NCBI GenBank assembly: GCA_038247995.1
Contig: JBBRUG010000197.1
Location: 1-11,098, forward strand
Origin: JBBRUG01 sp038247995
GTDB lineage: Bacteria > Chloroflexota > Chloroflexia > Chloroflexales > Chloroflexaceae
Reading direction: 5' to 3'
DNA: 11,098 nt
This document shows, in pieces, positions 1 to 6,154 of this stretch. Every line of letters begins with the position of its first letter. Within the stretch, counting starts at the first letter, position 1. Position numbers and translations under genes: made by a program. The notes under the pieces are model-generated. The model did no database searches. It was not told where the DNA came from and saw only the letters and a program-made list of their open reading frames with translations.

Positions 1-2
1 AG

Positions 3-953
3 CTCTGCGCCTCGACAATGGCCGTCTGTCGCTGGCAACAGGGCCAATTGCCTTTTACGGAGCAACTAAGCGCATTCTTGCACGTCCCCGCCGCGCCCGC
101 GAGCGATGCCGAACTCGACGAACTACGCAGCGCAATGCGCAGCATGCTCAACCAGATGGGCTATAGCGGTGATCTGGCGGCGCAGGCGGCGGCCTGGGAA
201 GCGCGGCGGCGCGTGCCTGCCGATGAAGTTCAGGCGACACTCAGCGAACTGCTCAGCGAAGCGTGGGATCGTACCAACACGATCTTGCCGATTCCGGCGC
301 CCAAGAGCGACGGCATGCGCGTCGAAACCGTACGCGGCGTGCCGTATAACGCCCGTTGCGACTATAGCATCCGTACGATCGAGCTGAATATCGACCCGAT
401 TTACACCTATGAAGGGCTACGCCACCTGGCCGTCCACGAGGGGTATCCAGGACATTATGTCCAGTTCAAACTGCGCGAGGCTGGCTATCACGCCGGCACC
501 AGTCCCGCCGACGGCCTGCTCTCAGTGGTGAATACGGCCAGTTCATCGCCGTTCGAGGGCATCGCCGATAACGGTCTGCACGTGCTCGGCTGGAATACGA
601 GCGACGACGACCGGCTGAGCGCACTGATCACGCGCTACCGCGCCGGGATCGGCACCGCTGCCGCGTGGCGCCTGCACGCGCTGAATTGGCCCGCCGATCA
701 GGTACGCGACTGGCTGCATGCCAATGCGCTCGTCGGCGGCGAGGGTTGGGTAGCAAACCGGATGGGCTTCATCGCCGCGCCGCAGCGCAGCGTGCTGATC
801 TGGTCGTACTGGTGGGGTGAGGCCTGCGTGACACCGGTATGGCAACGCGTGCCCGCCGAGCGCCGCGCCAACTTCTTGCACTATCTCTACGGGCGCATGC
901 ACTCACCGCAGACGGTGGGGATGTATGGGAGCAGTGAAGCGGTAGAGCGGTAG
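3..953 (+). CDS. DUF885-family putative metallopeptidase, 5'-truncated by window edge
   Basis: The open frame runs in from the left edge with no stop before the first ATG (position 18), so the gene starts outside the window. About 100 N-terminal residues appear to be missing compared with the complete paralogue at 3676-4857. Counting from the ATG at 18, the motif HEGYPGH lies at residues 140-146, and a second conserved stretch, SSPFEGIADNG, has its acidic residue at E180. This pairing of HExxPGH with a downstream EGxA element is the DUF885 (PF05960) signature. The family is thought to be zinc-peptidase-like, but the substrate is unknown. No signal peptide can be judged because the N-terminus is absent. 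The last codons (AVER, stop) lie inside an 8-bp tandem repeat, so the extreme C-terminus could vary between strains. Family assignment is secure; function is inferred. Confidence 0.88.
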   Translation, partial: LCASTMAVCRWQQGQLPFTEQLSAFLHVPAAPASDAELDELRSAMRSMLNQMGYSGDLAAQAAAWEARRRVPADEVQATLSELLSEAWDRTNTILPIPAPKSDGMRVETVRGVPYNARCDYSIRTIELNIDPIYTYEGLRHLAVHEGYPGHYVQFKLREAGYHAGTSPADGLLSVVNTASSSPFEGIADNGLHVLGWNTSDDDRLSALITRYRAGIGTAAAWRLHALNWPADQVRDWLHANALVGGEGWVANRMGFIAAPQRSVLIWSYWWGEACVTPVWQRVPAERRANFLHYLYGRMHSPQTVGMYGSSEAVER

Positions 954-974
954 AGCGGTAGAACGGTAGAACGG
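941..974. repeat. 8-bp tandem repeat, 4 copies, over the end of the DUF885 gene
   Basis: Two copies of GGTAGAGC are followed by two copies of GGTAGAAC. The first copy and a half encode the last residues and the stop codon at 951-953; the rest is untranslated. Each unit is 8 bp, so gain or loss of one copy would shift the frame and could move the stop codon. Confidence 0.85.
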
Positions 975-977
975 CTC

Positions 978-1001
978 GTTGTTCGGTTGTTCCGTTGTTC
1001 C
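978..1001. repeat. 8-bp tandem repeat, 3 copies (GTTGTTCS)
   Basis: GTTGTTCG, GTTGTTCC and GTTGTTCC follow directly after the GGTAGARC array. The array ends at the first base of what would be the ancestral stop codon of the cardiolipin synthase on the other strand. The two arrays are partly complementary (AACGG against CGTT), so a weak bidirectional terminator is possible. No clean stem or U-tract is seen. Confidence 0.6.
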
Positions 1002-2476
1002 TAAAGCAAGGCCGACATCAGCCGGGTGAGGTTCTCGAACAGGCGACTAACCGGCGAGCGTTACTGCCATTCTTCCAGCGTAATCAGGCGCGAGCGCGTG
1101 AGGTATTCGGCCTCCGCCTGACGCAGATCGACAACGACGCCTGGATCATAACAAACCAGCGTCACTTCCAGATTTAACTGAAATGAGCGCATGTCCAGGT
1201 TACTGGAGCCGATCACGGCGATATCGTCGTCGATACTCATCGTCTTGGAATGCAACAGCGTCGGCGGGCGGTAAAGCCGAACCTTCACGCCGGCGCGCAA
1301 CAGTTGCTCATAATACGAGCGTTGCGCATAGGCCACCAGAAACTGATCGTGTGCTTCTGAGTTTATCAGCGTCACATCCACGCCGCGTTGGGCGGCGCTC
1401 ACCACCGCCAGCATCAGCGCATCGTCGGGCACAAAATAGGGGTTGCAGATCACCAGCTTTTTGCGACTGGCGTGGATCAGCGCCACAAACAGCTTGAGGT
1501 TGTTTTCGTTGGCGAATGCCGAACCGCTGGGCAACACCTGGCAGAGTGTAGCGCCGTATTTACGCAGGATCATGCTCTACGGGCCACTACGCGCGGACAA
1601 GTTCTCACCGGTTTCGGAAAACCAATCGGTGCGAAACACCGCATCCAGCGCATTGGTAGCCGGCCCGCACACCCGCGCCACCAATTCGTCGTAGTAGATG
1701 TCGTCTTTGCGGTGATAGGCCCGCGCAATCAGATTCAGCGAGCCAGTGTATCCAATCTCGCCATCGACCACGACAATTTTGCGATGGTTACGTAGATCGG
1801 GCCGATTAAAATCTTTCCCGCGGATGCTCGGCAACATTGGCTGGTGCGCAATTCCGGCAGCCCGCAAACGTTTTAAGGTCGCCCGGTAGGTTGGATACTT
1901 CCGACTGCCTACCGGATCATAGAGCACCCGCACCGACACCCCTCGCGCCACGGCGCGTTCCATCGCCTGAAAACACGCCTCGGTTTCGGCATCGGCAATC
2001 AGAATATAGAACGCGATATGCACAAAGTGCTGTGCCGCATCGATGTCTGCAGCGATGCGCGCCAGCATGGCGGCATAGTCGGTAATAACCTCTACAGCAT
2101 TACCGGTCATCGCCGGCAAACCGCCCAGGTTGGTGTTGAGTTGAACCAGCGGCTCGTAGCGCGGGGCAAGCTCCGGCGCAATCAGCGCTCGGTGCAGCGA
2201 GTCTTGCTTCACCTCGGCCACAAACGCCTTGATCGCCTCGTTCGTCTCTTGCTGCAACTTGCGCCGATGCGGTGAGAGCTTCGGCGAACCCATCAGCAAG
2301 AAGATCAGCAAGCCAAACCAGGGCACAGCGAAGATCAGCAGCAATCAGGCCGTCGCCGACGACGGCTTGCGGTTCACCGGCACAACAAACAACATGGCAA
2401 ACGGGATCATCCAGCCAATGATCGTCACCAGCAGGATAATCACACCCCAGAAGTAGGTTGGATCCGATGGTTTCAC
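1001..2476 (-). pseudogene. cls: Cardiolipin synthase (phospholipase D family) with three in-frame stop codons
   Basis: Read from a GTG at 2476 to the stop at 1001-1003, one frame encodes a full-length Cls of about 491 codons. It has two N-terminal membrane segments and both catalytic HKD motifs: HRKIVVVD with H231, K233, D238, and HSKTMSID with H409, K411, D416. The ending FENLTRLMSALL resembles the normal family C-terminus. Cls condenses two phosphatidylglycerols into cardiolipin at the membrane. The frame is broken by TGA at 2345-2347 (codon 44, probably an original Trp in the second membrane segment), TAG at 1577-1579 (codon 300, linker between the HKD domains) and TAA at 1061-1063 (codon 472). 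No frameshift is visible and homology continues across each stop. Each stop can arise by one C-to-T or G-to-A change. Expression as fragments is possible (TTG follows the TGA, ATG lies two codons after the TAG) but unproven. The GTG start is uncertain. Confidence 0.85.
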
Positions 2477-2485
2477 GCATCTAGA

Positions 2486-2505
2486 GCACTGAATAGGATC
2501 AGTGC
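2486..2505. repeat. Inverted repeat (7-bp arms) just upstream of the cls start
   Basis: GCACTGA and TCAGTGC are perfect arms around a 6-nt centre. The repeat lies about 10 nt upstream of the proposed GTG start of cls and inside its predicted leader. It could be an mRNA hairpin limiting initiation or an operator. No Shine-Dalgarno-like sequence is visible between it and the start. Confidence 0.55.
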
Positions 2506-2545
2506 GCCACGGTCGGTACTGAACAAGGTTGGGGAAACGGAGCTT

Positions 2546-2554
2546 ATTATAGCA
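2546..2554 (-). promoter_or_regulatory. Extended -10 promoter for cls (TGCTATAAT)
   Basis: On the minus strand TGC precedes a perfect TATAAT, an extended -10 box. Transcription would start near 2539 and give a leader of about 63 nt before the GTG at 2476. No good -35 hexamer is seen, as is usual for extended -10 promoters. The intact promoter suggests the broken gene may still be transcribed. Confidence 0.6.
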
Positions 2555-2559
2555 GCTAG

Positions 2560-2589
2560 ATGGCTTTGTTATACGGGCGTGAAAGCCAT
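2560..2589. promoter_or_regulatory. Inverted repeat (8-bp arms) between divergent promoters
   Basis: ATGGCTTT (2560-2567) and AAAGCCAT (2582-2589) are perfect arms 14 nt apart. They sit where the -35 region of the leftward cls promoter would be, about 70 bp upstream of the rightward dus promoter. A dimeric regulator site is plausible; no family can be named. Confidence 0.4.
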
Positions 2590-2652
2590 GGGGAGTGGGC
2601 GCTGCGCGCCAGGCGTAGGATCACTCCCGTTCGTGCCCTGCCGGAAACTGCA

Positions 2653-2661
2653 TGTTATAAT
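2653..2661 (+). promoter_or_regulatory. Extended -10 promoter for dus (TGTTATAAT), predicts a leaderless mRNA
   Basis: TG-T-TATAAT is a perfect extended -10 box that ends 7 nt before the ATG at 2669. The expected transcription start falls on or next to the A of the ATG. There is no Shine-Dalgarno sequence and no room for one. The box therefore decides the gene start and excludes the longer in-frame ATG at 2579, which lies upstream of the promoter. Confidence 0.7.
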
Positions 2662-2668
2662 TGCAGGT

Positions 2669-3679
2669 ATGAGTTATACCGACTTGCCAACCAACTATTA
2701 CGTTGCGCATCTGCGCATCGAACCAAATATCACCCTGGCGCCCATGGCCGGCGTCACCGACAGCGTCTTCCGGCGCATGATCTTGCGCATCGGCGGCTGC
2801 GGCCTAGTGAGCACCGAGATGACGAACGCCGCCAGCGTCAGCCCCAAGGCGCTGCGCCGCCATCGCCTGCTCGACTTCTACCCCGAAGAGCGCCCACTGA
2901 CGATGCAACTCTCCGGCAACGAGCCGGAACTGGTCGCCAACGCCGCGCGCACGGTCGAGCAACTTGGCGCCGATATTATCGACATTAACTGCGGCTGCCC
3001 CTCGCCGAAAGTCACCGGCGGCGGCCACGGCGCGTCGCTCCTGCGCGACTTACCGAAGATGCGCAAGGTGCTTGAGGCGGTTCAGGCGGCGGTGCAGGTG
3101 CCGGTTACGCTGAAGTTCCGCGCCGGCTGGGACGAGAGCAGCCTGAACTTCCTCGATACGGCCCGCATGGCCGAAGAGATCGGCATTGCGGCCCTGGCGC
3201 TGCACCCGCGCACTCGCGAGCAGGGCTACAAGGGTAGCGCCGATTGGGAGCGCGTTGCCGCCGTGAAGCGCGCCGTCACCATTCCGGTGATTGGCAGCGG
3301 CGATGTGAAGAACGCCGCCGACGCGCTCGACCGCCTGCGCACCAGCGGCGCCGATGGGGTGATGATCGGCCGCGGGGCCATGGAAAACCCCTGGATCTTC
3401 CGCCAAATCGCCCAACTCCGCCGCAGCGAAACGCCCTTTCAGCCCACTCCCGCCGATAAATTGGAGTTTCTCACCCGCTACGCTGCGCTCTGCACCGAAG
3501 ATCTTGGCGAGCGCCTGGCGCTGAACAAAATCAAGCAACTGATGGGTCAGTTCGTCGTCGGGTTACCCGGCAGTGCCCAGTTGCGCGTCGCCGTACACAC
3601 CTCTAACAGCATCAGCGCCGCGTGCGAACAGCTCGAACGCTTCTTCGCACCGGTGGTTGAAGCGGATCTTGCCGCATGA
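2669..3679 (+). CDS. dus: tRNA-dihydrouridine synthase (DusB/NifR3 type)
   Basis: An FMN-dependent, NADPH-using enzyme that reduces uridines in the D-loop of tRNA to dihydrouridine. The product is 336 residues, a normal length. Visible family motifs in order: the FMN-binding start LAPMAGVTD (residues 23-31), DINCGCPSPK with catalytic Cys110 (105-114), TLKFR with the flavin-contacting Lys149, LHPRTREQGY with His179 (the family usually has HGRT), GSGDV (209-213) and GRGAMENPWIF (234-244), which binds the FMN phosphate. The start at 2669 is set by the extended -10 box just upstream; the in-frame extension to 2579 has no coding character. The stop overlaps the next ATG as ATGA, so the downstream DUF885 gene is probably translationally coupled. 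The exact subfamily, and so the target uridine, is less certain than the enzyme class. Confidence 0.95.
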   Translation: MSYTDLPTNYYVAHLRIEPNITLAPMAGVTDSVFRRMILRIGGCGLVSTEMTNAASVSPKALRRHRLLDFYPEERPLTMQLSGNEPELVANAARTVEQLGADIIDINCGCPSPKVTGGGHGASLLRDLPKMRKVLEAVQAAVQVPVTLKFRAGWDESSLNFLDTARMAEEIGIAALALHPRTREQGYKGSADWERVAAVKRAVTIPVIGSGDVKNAADALDRLRTSGADGVMIGRGAMENPWIFRQIAQLRRSETPFQPTPADKLEFLTRYAALCTEDLGERLALNKIKQLMGQFVVGLPGSAQLRVAVHTSNSISAACEQLERFFAPVVEADLAA

Positions 3680-4857
3680 TCGACGCTATCAGCACGCGCT
3701 ACATTCAGCTCGCCTTCGCGCTCGAACAGCACGTCCCCGGCTTTGTAGACGCCTACACCGGCCCGGCTGAACTGCGCGATCAGGCGCCGGCCTTGGAGCC
3801 AAGCGCAATCGCCGCCGCGCTGGCGGGGTTGCGCGCCGAGGTGCAACAGAGCGATTTTCCGCCCGCCCGCCGCGACGTGCTCGATGTGCAGTTGCGCGGT
3901 ATGGCCACCACAGCGGACAAACTCACCGGCGAACCGATCAGCTATCGCGACGAAGTGCGCGCCTGCTTCGATATCGAGCCAGTCTTTACGCCCGAGTCCG
4001 TCTTCGAGGCTGCCAATGCCGATTTACATGCGCTGCTGCCCGGCGTCGGCAGCCTCGCCGAGCGCAGTGCAGCGTGGCGTCAGCGCTTCGAAGTGACGCC
4101 CACCGTCGCCCGACAGATGATCGACGTGATCAGCGTTGAGGCCCGCCGACGCACCGCCGAACTGGTGGATCTGCCTGAGAATGACGATGTGCGCGTTGAG
4201 CTCGTGAACGACAAGCCCTGGAGCGGCTACAACTGGTACCTGGGTGGCGGACGCTCGCTGGTCGAGATCAACACCGATCTGCCGATTCGCGCCAACGCGC
4301 TGCTTGATCTGGTCTGTCACGAAGCCTACCCCGGCCACCACACCGAACATGCGCTGAAAGAGCAATTACTCTACCATCAACGCGGCTGGGGTGAATATGC
4401 CATTCAGTTGATCAATGTAGCCGAGTGCGTCATCTCCGAAGGTATCGCCACCCTCGCCGCCGATACGATCTTCGGCGACGAAACAACACATTGGGCGGCG
4501 GAACATGTCTATCCGCTCGGCGGCATTGCGGGCGATCCGGAGCGCGAAATGCGGATCGCCGCCGCACAGTGGAACCTGCGTGCGCTCAGCGGCAACGCAG
4601 CACTGCTGCTCCACGAACAGGGCGTCGATCCCGAGGAAGTGGTACGCTACATTATGCGCTACGGCCTGCGCAGCGAAGTCGAAGCTCGCCAGAGCCTCCG
4701 CTTTATTGCTACACCGCTCTGGCGCATCTACACCTTTACCTACTTCAGCGGGCGCGAACTGCTTGGCCGCTGGCTCGCTCAAGGTGATCGCCGCGAACGC
4801 TTTCGCACCTTGCTCTCCGAACCGGTGATCCCGTCGATGATAACTCTATCAATGTAA
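3676..4857 (+). CDS. DUF885-family putative metallopeptidase, complete
   Basis: A 393-residue protein with the DUF885 pattern: VCHEAYPGHHTEH with His215, Glu216 and His221, followed by SEGIATLAAD with Glu255. A His-Glu pair plus a downstream acidic residue fits the zinc-peptidase arrangement proposed for this family, but no substrate is established. There is no signal peptide or membrane segment, so a cytoplasmic protein is expected. It begins inside the stop codon of dus (ATGA overlap) and depends on that promoter. The gene at 3-953 is a paralogue: the two align around the HExxPGH motif (INTDLPIRA... against LNIDPIYTY...) but are clearly diverged elsewhere. No biochemical link to dihydrouridine synthase is known to me, so the coupling may be simple operon packing. 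Family call is strong; activity is inferred. Confidence 0.9.
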   Translation: MIDAISTRYIQLAFALEQHVPGFVDAYTGPAELRDQAPALEPSAIAAALAGLRAEVQQSDFPPARRDVLDVQLRGMATTADKLTGEPISYRDEVRACFDIEPVFTPESVFEAANADLHALLPGVGSLAERSAAWRQRFEVTPTVARQMIDVISVEARRRTAELVDLPENDDVRVELVNDKPWSGYNWYLGGGRSLVEINTDLPIRANALLDLVCHEAYPGHHTEHALKEQLLYHQRGWGEYAIQLINVAECVISEGIATLAADTIFGDETTHWAAEHVYPLGGIAGDPEREMRIAAAQWNLRALSGNAALLLHEQGVDPEEVVRYIMRYGLRSEVEARQSLRFIATPLWRIYTFTYFSGRELLGRWLAQGDRRERFRTLLSEPVIPSMITLSM

Positions 4858-4877
4858 GGGCGCGTCACGACGCGCCC
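4858..4877. repeat. GC-rich perfect palindrome between DUF885 and the next gene
   Basis: GGGCGCGTC and GACGCGCCC are 9-bp perfect arms around AC. The palindrome starts on the base after the DUF885 stop and ends 13 nt before the next ATG. There is no T-run, so it is not a standard intrinsic terminator. Its make-up (GGCGTC-type arms) resembles the palindrome at 5477-5505. Confidence 0.7.
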
Positions 4878-4890
4878 CTCCAACAATCCC

Positions 4891-5469
4891 ATGCACGACG
4901 GCTACATCTTCACGCTTGGGATCGCCGGCAGCGCAGGCGGGCCGACTGCGGCCGGCCTTGACCTGATGCTCGCCGCACTGCCGCCGGTCAAACGTGCCGC
5001 CTACCTCGGCGACGTATTTACCAGCACCGGTTTACCTTCACTGGACGACCCACTTACCACACCGATCCTGGCCGACATCGCCGACGCTGAGGTGTTGCTG
5101 ATTGTGACGCCGTTCATCGCTGGACGCCTGCCGGCGCGGATCATTGCCCTCACTCGCACCACGCCCGCCAACAATCGATCGCGCTTCGCTGCGCTGGTCA
5201 CTCTTGGCGACGGTGACGCATCACCGCTGCGCACATGGCTCCACGCCGCCGGCGCGCAGATCACCGCCGAATTGGCCCTTTCTGCAACCGGGCAGCCACA
5301 CGGGGCTGCCCCTACGGATGCCCCGGCTGCCCCTACGGATGCCTTGCATGCCCCCGATGCCTCCGATGCCCCGCCGTACGGGCGACCCAATCTGCTCGCC
5401 CCATTGGCCACCTGCGCCCGCACCGCTTACGCTGCCGCCCGCGAACTACACCCGCTGGCGCTGCAATAA
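4891..5469 (+). CDS. Flavodoxin-like protein of unknown function with a repeat-derived insert
   Basis: A 192-residue protein. FTLGIAGSAGG near the N-terminus, a central DDPLTTPILADIADAEVLLI and TPFIAGRLPARII resemble the phosphate-binding loop, helix-strand and xTPxYxGxLP-like region of NADPH-dependent FMN reductases (flavodoxin fold). The match is weak, and the usual polar residues of the phosphate loop are replaced by AGG. I infer the fold but not an activity. Residues from about 133 to 167 are a low-complexity Ala/Pro/Asp stretch encoded by palindromic and direct DNA repeats (5290-5343 and following), apparently inserted before the final helix. The start has no clear Shine-Dalgarno; the gene lies 33 nt after the DUF885 stop and probably belongs to the dus transcript. 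Third-position GC bias supports real coding. Confidence 0.7.
   Translation: MHDGYIFTLGIAGSAGGPTAAGLDLMLAALPPVKRAAYLGDVFTSTGLPSLDDPLTTPILADIADAEVLLIVTPFIAGRLPARIIALTRTTPANNRSRFAALVTLGDGDASPLRTWLHAAGAQITAELALSATGQPHGAAPTDAPAAPTDALHAPDASDAPPYGRPNLLAPLATCARTAYAAARELHPLALQ
5290..5343. repeat. Palindromic and direct repeat element inside a coding sequence
   Basis: GGGCAGCC (5290-5297) and GGCTGCCC (5304-5311) form an inverted pair. The 19-mer beginning GGCTGCCCCTACGG then occurs twice at a 21-bp spacing (5304-5322 and 5325-5343). GATGCC is echoed further downstream to about 5370. The element keeps the frame open and encodes the repeated peptide AAPTDA/PAAPTDA. It looks like an intergenic-type repeat that entered a gene without disrupting it. 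Confidence 0.75.
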
Positions 5470-5476
5470 TCGCCCC

Positions 5477-5505
5477 GTACAGACGCCCCGACGGGGCGTC
5501 TGTAC
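5477..5505. repeat. 29-bp near-perfect palindrome after the flavodoxin-like gene
   Basis: GTACAGACGCCCCG and CGGGGCGTCTGTAC are 14-bp perfect arms around a single A. It starts 7 nt after the stop at 5467-5469. It could end or stabilise the dus-operon transcript, but no T-run follows, so an interspersed palindromic repeat is as likely. Confidence 0.75.
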
Positions 5506-5522
5506 TACCGCCCCGCTACCCT

Positions 5523-5549
5523 AATCTGCGTCATCTGCGCAATCTGCGG
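5523..5549. repeat. 9-bp tandem repeat, 3 copies
   Basis: ATCTGCG recurs at 5524, 5533 and 5542, giving three 9-bp units (AATCTGCGT, CATCTGCGC, AATCTGCGG). It lies between the palindrome at 5477 and the promoter of the thioredoxin-like gene. No function is apparent. Confidence 0.7.
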
Positions 5550-5572
5550 ACCGCTCACGCCCACCGCCAAAA

Positions 5573-5581
5573 TGGTACAAT
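5573..5581 (+). promoter_or_regulatory. Extended -10 promoter (TGGTACAAT), predicts a leaderless mRNA
   Basis: TG-G-TACAAT differs from the perfect extended -10 box at one base. It ends 6 nt before the ATG at 5588, so transcription should begin at or within a base of that ATG. No Shine-Dalgarno is present. This is the same arrangement as in front of dus at 2669. Confidence 0.65.
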
Positions 5582-5587
5582 CATGCC

Positions 5588-6154
5588 ATGAACACGGTTC
5601 TGCGTTCCCTCGCCATTAGTATCTGTGCCGCACTGATCAGCGCCTGCGCGGCGCAAAGCCCATCCACAACCGCCCCGGCATTGGAAGGCGTTAACGCACC
5701 GATCGCCCCGGCGAGCCGCCTGATTGATCGCGGCATCGGTATTCCCGCCGCCGGCGAAATCGCCCCCGACTTCAGCTATACCTTAACCGACGGCAGCACA
5801 GTGCGCCTGAGCGAACTGCAAGGCCAACGTGTAGTGCTCAACTTCTGGGCCACCTGGTGCCTGCCCTGCCGCGAGGAGATGCCGCTCTTCGAGGCGGCGC
5901 TCGCTCGCGAAGACGACCTGGTGGTGCTCGCCGTGAACCGCAATGAAACGCCTGCCGCCATTGAGGGCTATGCCGCCGAAACCGGCGTGCGCCTGCCGCT
6001 GATCGCCGATAGCGCCGGCGCCATTAGCGACCGCTACGGTGTAACCAGCCTGCCGATCACCTACTTCATCAACCGCGATGGGACGGTATCCGTGCGCCAA
6101 TTCGGCGCGATCTCTGAAACAGTCCTGGCACAACGGATTGAGGATTTGCAATGA
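5588..6154 (+). CDS. TlpA/ResA-like thiol-disulfide oxidoreductase lipoprotein
   Basis: A 188-residue thioredoxin-fold protein anchored outside the cytoplasmic membrane. The N-terminus (residues 1-20) is a hydrophobic signal ending in the lipobox ISAC, with Cys20 as the lipidated residue. A Pro/Ala/Thr-rich linker follows to about residue 54. The redox domain opens with APDFSYTLTDG (59-69) and has the active site WCLPC (Cys91, Cys94), followed by REEMP as in TlpA/ResA proteins. The cis-proline loop is TSLP (Pro156), then ITYFINRDG. Such proteins reduce or shuffle disulfides of extracytoplasmic clients such as cytochrome c apoproteins. The ATG at 5588 is fixed by the promoter 6 nt upstream. 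Its stop overlaps the start of the DUF2085-type membrane gene (ATGA), suggesting a shared task. The client is unknown. Confidence 0.92.
   Translation: MNTVLRSLAISICAALISACAAQSPSTTAPALEGVNAPIAPASRLIDRGIGIPAAGEIAPDFSYTLTDGSTVRLSELQGQRVVLNFWATWCLPCREEMPLFEAALAREDDLVVLAVNRNETPAAIEGYAAETGVRLPLIADSAGAISDRYGVTSLPITYFINRDGTVSVRQFGAISETVLAQRIEDLQ

Noticed and set aside
1061..2347. Stop codon reassignment or selenocysteine in cls
   Set aside because: All three different stop codons interrupt the same gene, while the other genes end normally with TAA, TAG or TGA. One recoding rule cannot explain this, and the TGA lies in a membrane segment with no catalytic role.
2100..2480. Alternative cls start at the ATG at 2480
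   Set aside because: This ATG is in another frame that encodes no Cls sequence. It would be relevant only if an extra frameshift existed near the start, for which I see no evidence.
2579..2668. N-terminal extension of dus from the ATG at 2579
   Set aside because: The extra 30 residues do not look like a Dus N-terminus, and the frame runs through a perfect extended -10 promoter that places the transcript start at 2669.
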